Source of the DNA: Xenophilus sp003671765
GTDB lineage: Bacteria; Pseudomonadota; Gammaproteobacteria; Burkholderiales; Burkholderiaceae_C
NCBI GenBank assembly: GCA_051414805.1
Contig: CP166702.1
Span: 3,968,001-4,032,000 of the forward strand
DNA: 64,000 nt
Direction of reading: 5' to 3'
Positions 23,337-31,178 of this stretch are shown here, piece by piece. The translations under genes were made by a program, and so were the position numbers. Every line of letters begins with the position of its first letter. Within the stretch, counting starts at the first letter, position 1. The notes beneath the pieces were generated by a model. The model did no database searches and was not told the origin of the DNA. It saw nothing but the letters and a program-made list of their open reading frames with translations.

Positions 23337-24719
23337 TCAGTGGGCTGCTCCGCCGAACACAGCGTCGGGTTTCACGGACTTGAGGAGCTTCGTCATCACG
23401 TCCTCGATGCGGTGCAGCGCGTCCTGCGTCTGCCCCTCGAAGCGCAGCACCAGCACCGGCGTGGTGTTGGAGGCGCGGATGAGACCGAAGCCGTCGGGCC
23501 AGTCGACGCGCACGCCGTCGATGGTCGAGACCTTGGCGGGTGCGTCGAACTTCGCGCTCTTGACGAGCTGCTCGACCAGGCGGTGCGGCTCGCCTTCTTC
23601 GCACTTCACGTTGATCTCGGGCGTGGAGAAGCTGGTCGGCAGCGCGTTGAGCACGGCGCTCGCATTCGGGCTGGCCGACAGGATCTCGAGCAGGCGGCAG
23701 CCCGCGTAGGTGCCGTCGTCGAAGCCGAACCAGCGCTCCTTGAAGAAGATGTGGCCGCTCATCTCGCCGCCGAGCGGGGAGTCGACTTCCTTCATCTTGG
23801 CCTTGATGAGCGAGTGGCCGGTCTTGTAGATCATGGGCACGCCGCCCGCGGCCTCGATGGCCGGCGCCAGGCGCTGCGAGCACTTCACGTCGTAGACGAT
23901 GGTGCCGCCCGGCACGCGCGAGAGCACGTCCTTGGCGAACAGCATCATCTGGCGGTCGGGATAGATGTTCTGGCCGTCCTTGGTCACGATGCCCAGGCGG
24001 TCGCCGTCGCCGTCGAAGGCCAAACCGAGTTCGGCATCGCCGCTTTGCAAGGCCTGGATGAGGTCCGCCAGGTTCTCGGGCTTGCTCGGGTCGGGGTGAT
24101 GGTTGGGGAAGTTGCCGTCGACCTCGCTGTACAGCTCGGTCACCTCGCAGCCGATGGCGCGGAAGATGGCGGGTGCCGACGCGCCGGCGATGCCGTTGCC
24201 CGAATCGACCACGACCTTCAGCGGGCGCTGCAGCTTGATGTCGCCCACGATGCGTTCGACATACGCGGGCAGCACGTCGACCTTGCGCACGCTGCCGCCG
24301 TCGGCCAGCGCGGCGCTGCCGTCTTCCATGACCTTGCGCAGGGCCTGGATCTCGTCGCCGTAGATGGCGCGGCCGGCCAGCACCATCTTGAAGCCGTTGT
24401 AGTCCTTGGGGTTGTGGCTGCCCGTGACCTGGATGCCGCTGGTGGCCAGCGTGCTGGCCGCGAAGTACAGCATGGGCGTGGTGACGGCGCCGATGTCGAT
24501 CACCTCCACGCCCGTGGCCACGAGGCCGCGGATCAGGGCATCGGCCAGGGCCGGGCCCGACAGCCGGCCGTCGCGGCCCACGGCCACGGCGCGCTCGCCG
24601 GCGGCGCGCGCCGCGCTGCCGAAGGCGCGGCCCAGCGCCTCGGCCACCTCGGCATCGAGCGTGGTGGGCACGATGCCGCGGATGTCGTATGCCTTGAAGA
24701 TCGAAGCGCTGAGTTGCAT
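23337..24719 (-). CDS. Phosphomannomutase/phosphoglucomutase
   Basis: Interconverts hexose 1- and 6-phosphates, supplying GDP-mannose, LPS and exopolysaccharide precursors. 460 aa. Motifs: N-terminal FKAYDIRGIVP, phosphoserine loop TGSHNPKDYNGFK, metal-binding DGDGDRLG, sugar-binding GEMSGHIFF and C-terminal phosphate-binding RASNTTPVLVLRFE. This fits the AlgC/ManB bifunctional group. Start at 24719 (MQLSASIFKAYDIRG) agrees with relatives. waaA follows within 6 bp, so the two form an envelope-synthesis operon. Confidence 0.95.
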   Translation of the reverse strand: MQLSASIFKAYDIRGIVPTTLDAEVAEALGRAFGSAARAAGERAVAVGRDGRLSGPALADALIRGLVATGVEVIDIGAVTTPMLYFAASTLATSGIQVTGSHNPKDYNGFKMVLAGRAIYGDEIQALRKVMEDGSAALADGGSVRKVDVLPAYVERIVGDIKLQRPLKVVVDSGNGIAGASAPAIFRAIGCEVTELYSEVDGNFPNHHPDPSKPENLADLIQALQSGDAELGLAFDGDGDRLGIVTKDGQNIYPDRQMMLFAKDVLSRVPGGTIVYDVKCSQRLAPAIEAAGGVPMIYKTGHSLIKAKMKEVDSPLGGEMSGHIFFKERWFGFDDGTYAGCRLLEILSASPNASAVLNALPTSFSTPEINVKCEEGEPHRLVEQLVKSAKFDAPAKVSTIDGVRVDWPDGFGLIRASNTTPVLVLRFEGQTQDALHRIEDVMTKLLKSVKPDAVFGGAAH

Positions 24720-24829
24720 GAGGAGGCCCCTGTGTTCTTTGCTGCGGCGCATTGTAGGCACCGGTCCCGGGCCCTCACATGTCCGAAAATGGCGCGTCCG
24801 AGCGGGTTTTGCCTCGTAGGATGCCCGCC

Positions 24830-26392
24830 ATGCCGCCCCCGCCCGCCCCCATCGACGCTACCGAAAGCGACGCCTGTTACCTGGCGATGAAGACGCACGA
24901 CGCGCGCTTCGACGGGCGCTTCTTCACCGCCGTGACCTCCACCGGCATCTACTGCCGCCCGGTGTGCCGCGTGAAGACGCCGCGGCGGGAGAACTGCCGC
25001 TTCTACCGCCACGCGGCGCAGGCCGAGGCCGCGGGCTTTCGGCCCTGCCTGCGCTGCCGGCCCGAACTGGCGCCGCGCGCGAACGATGCCGCGGCCTGGA
25101 GCACCACCGACGCCTCGCGCCTGCTCGCCCTGCAGGCCGCGCGCCTGATGGACCAGCCCGAAGCGGGGTGGCCGGCCGGGCCTGCCGACTCGCGCGCCTC
25201 GGTGGCGCCCATCGCCGAGCGCCTGGGCGTCAGCGACCGCCACCTGCGGCGAATCTTCGAGGCGCAGTTCGGCGTCTCGCCGCTTCAATACCTGCAGACG
25301 CGCCGCCTGCTGGCCGCCAAGCAACTGATCGCCGACACGGCACTGCCGATGACCGAGGTGGCCCTGGCCAGCGGCTTCGCGAGCGTGCGGCGCTTCAACG
25401 CGGCCTTCGCCTCGCACTACGGGCTGAACCCCAGCGCCCTGCGCCGCGCCGGCCCCGCACCCGCGGCGCACGGCATCCGCGTGCGGCTGGCCTGGCGCCC
25501 GCCCTACGACGTGGCGGCCATGCTGGGCTTCTTCGCACGTCGCGCGATCGCCGGCGTGGAGCAGGTCGAGGGTGACCGCCTCGCCCGCACGGTGCGCATC
25601 GGCCACGGCGCGCAGGCCCGTTGCGGCTGGCTGAGTGCGCGCTTCGACACGGCGGCCGGCGAACTCGAGCTGTCCGTCGACGACGCGCTGGCGCCGGTGC
25701 TGCCGTCGGTCCTGGCGCGGGTGCGGGCGCTGTTCGACCTCGACGCCGACCCCGCGGCCATCGACGCGGCGCTGCATGCGGCCTTTCCGCTTGGCGACGG
25801 GGTGCGGGTGCCGGGCGCGGTGGACGGCTTCGAACTGGCGGTGCGTGCCGTGCTCGGCCAGCAGGTCACGGTGGCGGCAGCGCGCACACTGGGCGCGCGG
25901 CTGGTGCAGGCCTTCGGCGAGTCCGTGACCACGCCCGTCCCGGGGCTGGACCGGCTGTTCCCGACCCCCGCGGCGCTGGCGACCGCAAGCGGCGATGCCC
26001 TGGGCCGCCTCGGCATCGTGCGCCAGCGCCAGGCGGCGCTGCAGGCACTGGCGCGCGAAACGCTCGAAGGCCGGCTGGACCTGCATCCGGGCGCGGACGT
26101 GGCCCGCACCTGCGCCGCCCTGGAGGCGTTGCCCGGCATCGGCGACTGGACCGCGCAGTACATCGCCATGCGCGCGCTGCGCTGGCCCGACGCCTTCCCG
26201 GCCGGCGACGTCGCCCTGCAGAAGGCGCTGGGCGTGACGGGTGCGAAGGCCGCCGCGCAGGCCTCCGAGGCCTGGCGCCCCTGGCGCAGCTACGCGGTGC
26301 TGCGCGCCTGGCATGCCGCAGCGGCCACGCCGCCGCCCATTGCTATCAATTCAATAGCTACTCGCGCCCGACCGGCGGGCGCTGCAGCCTGA
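24830..26392 (+). CDS. alkA: Ada/AlkA fusion: Ada metal-binding + AraC HTH + DNA-3-methyladenine glycosylase
   Basis: 520 aa. Residues about 1-80 are an Ada-type zinc domain (YCRPVC, ENCRFYRHAAQAEAAGF, CLRC), whose Cys can accept methyl from phosphotriesters. Residues 85-190 are an AraC-type double helix-turn-helix. The rest is AlkA: N-terminal domain, helix-hairpin-helix LEALPGIGDWTAQYIA and catalytic Asp in PAGDVALQ. It removes alkylated bases and probably activates its own regulon. Ada's usual methyltransferase domain is missing and is encoded separately by ogt 7 bp downstream. ATG 24830 has AGGA 9 nt upstream; 24821 is an alternative. The last 17 or so residues and the stop come from the dispersed repeat. 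Confidence 0.93.
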   Translation: MPPPPAPIDATESDACYLAMKTHDARFDGRFFTAVTSTGIYCRPVCRVKTPRRENCRFYRHAAQAEAAGFRPCLRCRPELAPRANDAAAWSTTDASRLLALQAARLMDQPEAGWPAGPADSRASVAPIAERLGVSDRHLRRIFEAQFGVSPLQYLQTRRLLAAKQLIADTALPMTEVALASGFASVRRFNAAFASHYGLNPSALRRAGPAPAAHGIRVRLAWRPPYDVAAMLGFFARRAIAGVEQVEGDRLARTVRIGHGAQARCGWLSARFDTAAGELELSVDDALAPVLPSVLARVRALFDLDADPAAIDAALHAAFPLGDGVRVPGAVDGFELAVRAVLGQQVTVAAARTLGARLVQAFGESVTTPVPGLDRLFPTPAALATASGDALGRLGIVRQRQAALQALARETLEGRLDLHPGADVARTCAALEALPGIGDWTAQYIAMRALRWPDAFPAGDVALQKALGVTGAKAAAQASEAWRPWRSYAVLRAWHAAAATPPPIAINSIATRARPAGAAA

Positions 26393-26395
26393 TTC
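26341..26395 (+). repeat. Bipartite palindromic repeat, copy 5 (forms the 3' end of the Ada/AlkA gene)
   Basis: Module 1 GCTATCAATTCAATAGC (26342-26358). Module 2 GCGCCCG (26364-26370), loop ACCGG, CGGGCGC (26376-26382). Tail TGCAGCCTGATTC. The reading frame passes through both modules as AINSIATRARPAGAAA and ends at the TGA inside the tail, 7 bp before ogt. Confidence 0.9.
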
Positions 26396-26399
26396 GACC

Positions 26400-26912
26400 A
26401 TGAAATTCAAGATTCCTTCCGCCTTGCACACCACGCGCATCGACACGCCCCTGGGCGGTGTGCGCCTGGCCGCCACCGACGCCGGACTGGCCGGCATGTG
26501 GTTCGACGGCCAGCAGCACAGCCCCGACACGCGCGGCTGGCAGGACAACGAGCTGCACCCCGTGCTGCGGCAGGCCGCCGCGCAGTTGATCGCCTACTTC
26601 GACGGCCGGCGCGACGGTTTCGACCTGCCGCTGGACCTGTCGCACGGCACGGCCTTCCAGCAATCGGTGTGGCAGGCCCTGCTGGCCATCCCGCGCGGCG
26701 AGACGACCAGCTACGGCGCGCTCAGCCACCGCCTGGGCCGGCCCGCCGCCGTGCGCGCCGTGGGCGCGGCGGTGGGGCGCAACCCGATCAGCGTGATCGT
26801 CCCCTGCCACCGCGTGGTGGGCGCCGACGGCAGCCTCACGGGCTATGCCGGCGGGCTGCCGCGCAAGACGGCGCTGCTGGCACTCGAAGGCGCGCGCGGG
26901 GCCCGCGCGTGA
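26400..26912 (+). CDS. ogt: Methylated-DNA--[protein]-cysteine S-methyltransferase
   Basis: Suicide repair protein that takes the methyl group from O6-methylguanine or O4-methylthymine onto an active-site cysteine. 170 aa, with the acceptor motif ISVIVPCHRVVG, helix-turn-helix FQQSVWQALLAIPRGETTSYG with GRPAAVRAVGAAVGRNP, and C-terminal YAGGLPRKTALLALEG. Lies 7 bp after the Ada/AlkA fusion gene, forming an alkylation-repair operon; its stop overlaps the GTG start of the next gene. Confidence 0.96.
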   Translation: MKFKIPSALHTTRIDTPLGGVRLAATDAGLAGMWFDGQQHSPDTRGWQDNELHPVLRQAAAQLIAYFDGRRDGFDLPLDLSHGTAFQQSVWQALLAIPRGETTSYGALSHRLGRPAAVRAVGAAVGRNPISVIVPCHRVVGADGSLTGYAGGLPRKTALLALEGARGARA

Positions 26913-27859
26913 GCGGCGCCAGCAAGACCGCTGCCGCGCAGGCCGGCACCGCTTCGGCCGACACGGCGGGCGGCGGCTGGGTCGTCGACCTGGTGCTGCT
27001 GGCCGCCCTGTGGGGCGCCTCCTTCCTCTTCATGCGCGTGGGCGCGGCGGAGTTCGGCGCGCTGCCGGCGGCCGGGATGCGGGTGGCGGTGGCGGCGCTC
27101 TTCCTCCTGCCGCTGCTGCTGTCGCGTGGCCAGTTCGGCGCGCTGCGCCAGCACTGGAAGGCCGCGCTGGGCGTCGGCGTGCTCAATTCCGGGCTGCCCT
27201 TCGCGCTCTTCTGCTTCGCGCTGCTGAGCATCAACACCGGCCTGGCGGCGGTGCTCAATGCCACGGTGCCGATGTTCGGCGCGCTCGTGGCCTGGGCCTG
27301 GTTCGGCGACCGGCCCGACGGCTCGCGCCTGGCCGGCCTCGTGATCGGCTTCGCCGGCGTGGCCTTGCTGGCCAGCCGCTCGGCGGGCTTCCACGCGGGC
27401 GGCGACGGCTCGGCGCTGTGGGCGGTGCTGGCCTGCCTGGGGGCCTGCCTGTGCTACGGCATCTCGGCCAGCGCCACACGGCGCTGGCTGCAGGGCGTGC
27501 CGGCGCTGGCCACGGCCACCGGCAGCCAGGTGGGCGCCACGCTCTTCCTGCTGCTGCCGGCCCTCTGGCTGGCGCCCGCGCGCATGCCCAGCCTCAAGGC
27601 CTGGCTGTCGCTGGTGGCGCTGGGCGTGGCCTGCACGGGGCTGGCGTACATCCTGTTCTTCCGCCTCATCGCACGGGCCGGGCCGGCCAAGGCGCTGACG
27701 GTGACCTTCCTGGTGCCGGTCTTCGCGGTGTTCTACGGCGCCGTGTTCCTGGGCGAGACCGTGACGCCGTGGATGCTCGGCTGCGCCGCGGTGATCGTGT
27801 GCGGCGTCGCGCTGTCCAGCGGCCTGGTGCGCCTGGGCCGGCGCGCAGCGGTCAGATGA
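26909..27859 (+). CDS. DMT-family transporter (EamA)
   Basis: 316 aa with ten predicted helices in two EamA repeats: LVLLAALWGASFLFMRVGAAEFG at the start and YILFFRLIARAGPAKALTVTFLVPVFAVFYG in the second half, typical of RhaT/YdcZ-like exporters. Start is a GTG overlapping the ogt stop (GTGA), so it is translationally coupled to the repair genes although a functional link is not obvious. Its last 8 bp overlap the 3' end of the convergent DUF1345 gene. Substrate unknown. Confidence 0.9.
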   Translation: MSGASKTAAAQAGTASADTAGGGWVVDLVLLAALWGASFLFMRVGAAEFGALPAAGMRVAVAALFLLPLLLSRGQFGALRQHWKAALGVGVLNSGLPFALFCFALLSINTGLAAVLNATVPMFGALVAWAWFGDRPDGSRLAGLVIGFAGVALLASRSAGFHAGGDGSALWAVLACLGACLCYGISASATRRWLQGVPALATATGSQVGATLFLLLPALWLAPARMPSLKAWLSLVALGVACTGLAYILFFRLIARAGPAKALTVTFLVPVFAVFYGAVFLGETVTPWMLGCAAVIVCGVALSSGLVRLGRRAAVR

Positions 27860-28508
27860 TCCCGGCCACCACGTTGATGGACAGGGCCAGCACCAGCATG
27901 TTGAAGCCGAAGGACAGCACGCTGTGGATCAGCGTGGTGCGGCGCATCTCGCGCGAGCTGACCTGCACGTCGGACACCTGCGAGGTCATGCCGACCACGA
28001 AGGCGTAGTACATGAAGTCCGCGTAGTCGGGCTCGTCCTTGCCGGGGAACTCGAGACCGCCCTCGTCGGGCGTGTCGTCGTCCTGGTAGTAGCTGTGCGC
28101 GTAGTGGAACGCGTACATCGTGTGGATCATGAGCCAGGAGCCGGCCAGCGACACCAGTGCCAAGGCCACGTGCGCCGCCCGCATGGCGCCGTCCATCTGC
28201 TTGACCTGCCCCAGCAGCATCGCGATGGCCGCCAGGCTGATGACGACTGCCGCGAGCATCGCACCCAGCAGCACGGCGCCCGGCGGGTCGAGCGAGCGGG
28301 CGCGGTGCTTGACCTGGCCGGCATCGAAGCGATGCGCCAGCCACAGCGCCAGCAGCAGGTAGGCCACGACACCGCCGCTCCAGCCGAGCAGCCCCAGCGC
28401 CATGCCGCGCGCACCCAGCGCGGCCGCGACGCCCGTGGTGGCGAGCCCGGCCAGCGCGCCGTAGGCCAGGCGCTGCGTGCCGTCCATCCGCATCAGTTGC
28501 ATCGACAT
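27852..28508 (-). CDS. DUF1345 family inner-membrane protein
   Basis: 218 aa with about five hydrophobic helices. The segment MIHTMYAFHYAHSYYQD, followed by GLEFPGKDEPDYADFMYYAFVVGMTSQVSDV, is the hallmark of the DUF1345 family; conserved acidic and aromatic residues lie near the membrane in these proteins and recall ion channels, but no function is established. Start ATG at 28508; a longer frame upstream would overlap the divergent cytochrome promoter. Confidence 0.9.
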   Translation of the reverse strand: MSMQLMRMDGTQRLAYGALAGLATTGVAAALGARGMALGLLGWSGGVVAYLLLALWLAHRFDAGQVKHRARSLDPPGAVLLGAMLAAVVISLAAIAMLLGQVKQMDGAMRAAHVALALVSLAGSWLMIHTMYAFHYAHSYYQDDDTPDEGGLEFPGKDEPDYADFMYYAFVVGMTSQVSDVQVSSREMRRTTLIHSVLSFGFNMLVLALSINVVAGII

Positions 28509-28600
28509 CGGGCGACTGTAGCGTGCGGTTCCGGACGCCCGGCTGATCCGGTCGCGGCGAGCGCCCACCAATCTGCCCGCGCACAGGCCGCCCCGCGACA

Positions 28601-29350
28601 ATGGCACCACCCATGACGACAACCTTCTTCGCCCGATGCCGGGCCCGCTTTCGCGCCCTGCTCGCCCCGGTGGCCCTGGCCACCTGCGCCGCCGTGGCGC
28701 ACCCCGCCGCACATGCGGCACCGCCCGAGGACATGGCGCGTCGCATGGCGGCCTGCATCACCTGCCACGGCCGCGATGGGCAGGCCACCAACTCGGGCTA
28801 CTTCCCGCGCCTGGCCGGCAAGCCGGCCGGTTACCTCTACGAGCAGCTGCGCAGCTTCCGCGACGGCCGCCGCCAGCAGGCCGACATGAGCCACCTGCTC
28901 GCCAACCTCTCGGACGCCTACCTGCGCGACATGGCCGAGTACTTCGCATCGCTCGACTTCCCCTACCCGCCGCCGGCCGCGTCGGACCTGCCGGCCGCGA
29001 CGCTGGAGCGCGGGCGTGAACTGGTCTTCGGCGGCGACACCACGCGCGGCCTGCCCGCCTGCGTGCGCTGCCACGGCGAGGCGCTGACCGGCGTGCGGCC
29101 CGGCATCCCTTCGCTGTTGGGCCTGCCGCGCCTGTACATCGCCTCGCAGCTGGGCGCCTGGGTCACCGGCGATCGCCGCGCGCTCGCACCGGACTGCATG
29201 GCGGAGGTGGGCCGCAAGCTCGACAACCGCGACATCACGGCGATCGCCGGCTGGCTGGCCGCGCAGCCGGTGCCCGCCGGCGCCAAGCCCGCCACGGCGC
29301 TTCCCGGCGGCCTGCCGGTGGCCTGCAGCGCCATGGAGGCGCACCGATGA
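28601..29350 (+). CDS. Dihaem cytochrome c (c4-like)
   Basis: 249 aa (or 245 if the ATG at 28613 is used). A signal peptide (RALLAPVALATCAAVAHPAAHA) sends it to the periplasm. Two haem-binding motifs are present, CITCH and CVRCH, each in a separate c-type fold with axial Met in FPRLAGKP and similar contexts. It resembles cytochrome c4 and acts as an electron carrier. It overlaps the next, trihaem cytochrome by ATGA, so both form one electron-transfer unit; no dehydrogenase gene adjoins them here. Confidence 0.92.
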   Translation: MAPPMTTTFFARCRARFRALLAPVALATCAAVAHPAAHAAPPEDMARRMAACITCHGRDGQATNSGYFPRLAGKPAGYLYEQLRSFRDGRRQQADMSHLLANLSDAYLRDMAEYFASLDFPYPPPAASDLPAATLERGRELVFGGDTTRGLPACVRCHGEALTGVRPGIPSLLGLPRLYIASQLGAWVTGDRRALAPDCMAEVGRKLDNRDITAIAGWLAAQPVPAGAKPATALPGGLPVACSAMEAHR

Positions 29351-30624
29351 AGGCGCGGCGCGTGATGCTGCGCATCGTGCTGGCGCTGATCGCAGTGTTC
29401 GTGCTGCTGGCCGGCGCCGTGGTCGCCCTGAACCTGCGTGGCGAAGACCCGGTGAGCGACGCGCGTCCCGAGGATTTCGTCGCCTCGCCCGGCCAGGTGG
29501 AGCGCGGGCGCTACCTGGCGCTGGCAGGCAACTGCGCCGGCTGCCACACGGCCCGCGGCGGCGCGGCGTATGCGGGGGGCCGCGGCATCGAGACGCCCTT
29601 CGGCACCCTCTACACCAGCAACCTCACGCCCGAGCCGCTCACCGGCATCGGTCTGTGGAACGCCGACCACTTCTGGCGTGCGATGCACAACGGCCGCTCG
29701 CGCGACGGCCGCCTGCTGTATCCGGCCTTCCCGTACACCAGCTTCACGCAGATGACGCGCGAGGACTCGGACGCCATCTACGCCTGGCTGCGCACGCTGC
29801 CGCCGGCGGCGCAGGCCAACCGCGCCCACACGCTGGCCTTTCCCTACGACACGCAGGCCGCCCTGGCCGTGTGGCGCGCGATCTTCTTCAGCCCCGGCCG
29901 CTTCGAAGCACAGCCGCAGCGCTCGGCCGAGTGGAACCGCGGCGCCTACCTGGTGGGCGGCCTGGGCCATTGCATCGCCTGCCATGGCAGCCGCAATTCG
30001 CTGGGCGCGACCGACGCCGCGCGCGGCCTGGTCGGCGGCATGCTGCCGGGCGAGAACTGGTACGCGCCCGCGCTCGATGCGGCGTCTGAAGCGGGCGTCG
30101 CGGGATGGGACACCAACGAAGTCGTGGCCCTGCTCAAGACCGGCCGCACTGCGCACGCCTCGGTGCTCGGGCCGATGGCCGAGGTGGTGTATCGCAGCAC
30201 CCAGTACCTCAGCGACGCCGACCTGCGCGCGATGGCCGTCTACCTGCAGGCGCTGCCGGAGGCGCCGGTCGCGCCACCTGCGCCAGCGGTCCGCCGCAAC
30301 GACACGGTGCTCCAGCGCGGCGAGAAGATCTATGCGCAGCAATGCGCCTGGTGCCACGGCGAGCGCGGCGAGGGCGTGGCGGGCACCTTCCCGCCGCTGG
30401 CCGGCAACCGCGCGGTGAACATGCGCAACGCGAGCAACCTGGTGCAGGTGGTGCGGCGCGGCGGCTTCCTGCCCGCGACCGAAGGCAATCCGCAACCCTA
30501 CGGCATGCCGCCCTTCGGCCACCTGCTCGAGGACGCCGACATCGCCGCCGTGCTGAGCTACGTGCGCGCCAGCTGGGGCAACACCGGCGCCGAGGTCACG
30601 CAGCGCGAGGCGATGCAGCGCTGA
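29347..30624 (+). CDS. Membrane-anchored trihaem cytochrome c
   Basis: 425 aa. One N-terminal hydrophobic helix (VMLRIVLALIAVFVLLAGAVVAL) anchors it, then three cytochrome c domains with CAGCH, CIACH and CAWCH motifs and typical distal segments (YTSNLTPEPLTGIGLW, RSRDGRLLYPAFPYTSF, YGMPPFGHLLEDADIAAVL). The layout is that of the cytochrome subunit of membrane alcohol, aldehyde, gluconate or sorbitol dehydrogenases, which passes electrons to ubiquinone or an oxidase. The catalytic subunit is absent, so the electron donor is unknown. Starts inside the end of the dihaem cytochrome gene. Confidence 0.92.
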   Translation: MKARRVMLRIVLALIAVFVLLAGAVVALNLRGEDPVSDARPEDFVASPGQVERGRYLALAGNCAGCHTARGGAAYAGGRGIETPFGTLYTSNLTPEPLTGIGLWNADHFWRAMHNGRSRDGRLLYPAFPYTSFTQMTREDSDAIYAWLRTLPPAAQANRAHTLAFPYDTQAALAVWRAIFFSPGRFEAQPQRSAEWNRGAYLVGGLGHCIACHGSRNSLGATDAARGLVGGMLPGENWYAPALDAASEAGVAGWDTNEVVALLKTGRTAHASVLGPMAEVVYRSTQYLSDADLRAMAVYLQALPEAPVAPPAPAVRRNDTVLQRGEKIYAQQCAWCHGERGEGVAGTFPPLAGNRAVNMRNASNLVQVVRRGGFLPATEGNPQPYGMPPFGHLLEDADIAAVLSYVRASWGNTGAEVTQREAMQR

Positions 30625-30697
30625 TGGGCCTCACGCGGTCGTGCGCACCGCCGGCTCGGTCGAACACGTCCGCGTCGCGCTCGTAAGGCGTCGCCAT
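30596..30697 (-). CDS. Candidate small ORF with strong ribosome-binding site (unconfirmed)
   Basis: 33 codons from ATG at 30697 (MATPYERDADVFDRAGGAHD...) with a textbook GGAGG 5 nt upstream. It lies downstream of the tRNA-Asp terminator on the same strand and overlaps the last 29 bp of the trihaem cytochrome gene on the other strand. No family recognised. It could be a small protein, the fossil 5' end of a lost gene, or chance in GC-rich DNA. The good Shine-Dalgarno is the only reason to list it. Confidence 0.2.
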   Translation of the reverse strand: MATPYERDADVFDRAGGAHDRVRPISAASPRAA

Positions 30698-30731
30698 CGT
30701 TGCCTCCGTGTTCGGCAGCGAAAGGCCAAAG

Positions 30732-30764
30732 AAAAAGCCCCTGCAGCGAACTGCAAGGGCTTTT
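30732..30764 (-). terminator. Rho-independent terminator of the gltX–tRNA unit
   Basis: On the minus strand: GCCCTTGCAG, loop TTCG, CTGCAGGGGC (one mismatch), followed by TTTTTC; on the plus strand a matching AAAAAG run flanks it. It lies 6 nt past the encoded CCA of tRNA-Asp, so it ends the tRNA operon. Confidence 0.9.
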
Positions 30765-30769
30765 GTGAT

Positions 30770-30846
30770 TGGCGGAGTGGACGGGACTCGAACCCGCGAC
30801 CCCCGGCGTGACAGGCCGGTATTCTAACCGACTGAACTACCACTCC
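30770..30846 (-). tRNA. tRNA-Asp (GTC)
   Basis: 77 nt including an encoded CCA. Acceptor GGAGTGG pairs with CCACTCC, discriminator G; D-arm begins TAGTTCAGTCGGTTAGAAT; anticodon loop CCTGTCACG gives GTC; T-arm GGGTTCGAGTCCC. Last tRNA of a three-gene cluster behind gltX. Confidence 0.97.
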
Positions 30847-30905
30847 GCGTCGGTGTGACTTTCGCTCTTGCATCCTTCGATGCTCGAGCCAAGTGCCACA
30901 AAACT

Positions 30906-30981
30906 TGGCGACCCTACGGGGATTCGAACCCCGGTACTCACCGTGAAAGGGTGATGTCCTAGGCCTCTAGACGATAGGGTC
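30906..30981 (-). tRNA. tRNA-Glu (TTC)
   Basis: 76 nt with encoded CCA. Acceptor GACCCTA pairs with TAGGGTC; D-arm TCGTCTAGAGGCCTAGGAC; anticodon loop CCTTTCACG gives TTC; T-arm GGGGTTCGAATCCCC. It is the substrate of the glutamyl-tRNA synthetase encoded upstream on the same strand. Confidence 0.97.
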
Positions 30982-31026
30982 AAAACCTGGACTGACCAAG
31001 ACTTTACAGTCTATTCGACACCTTGT

Positions 31027-31102
<76 letters not shown>

Positions 31103-31178
31103 GGTGAACCCGCTGGAAGTTGCCTTCCTTTGTTGTTCGTCCCTACTGGGTGTCGAGCCTCGCAGTATATACCGGTTT

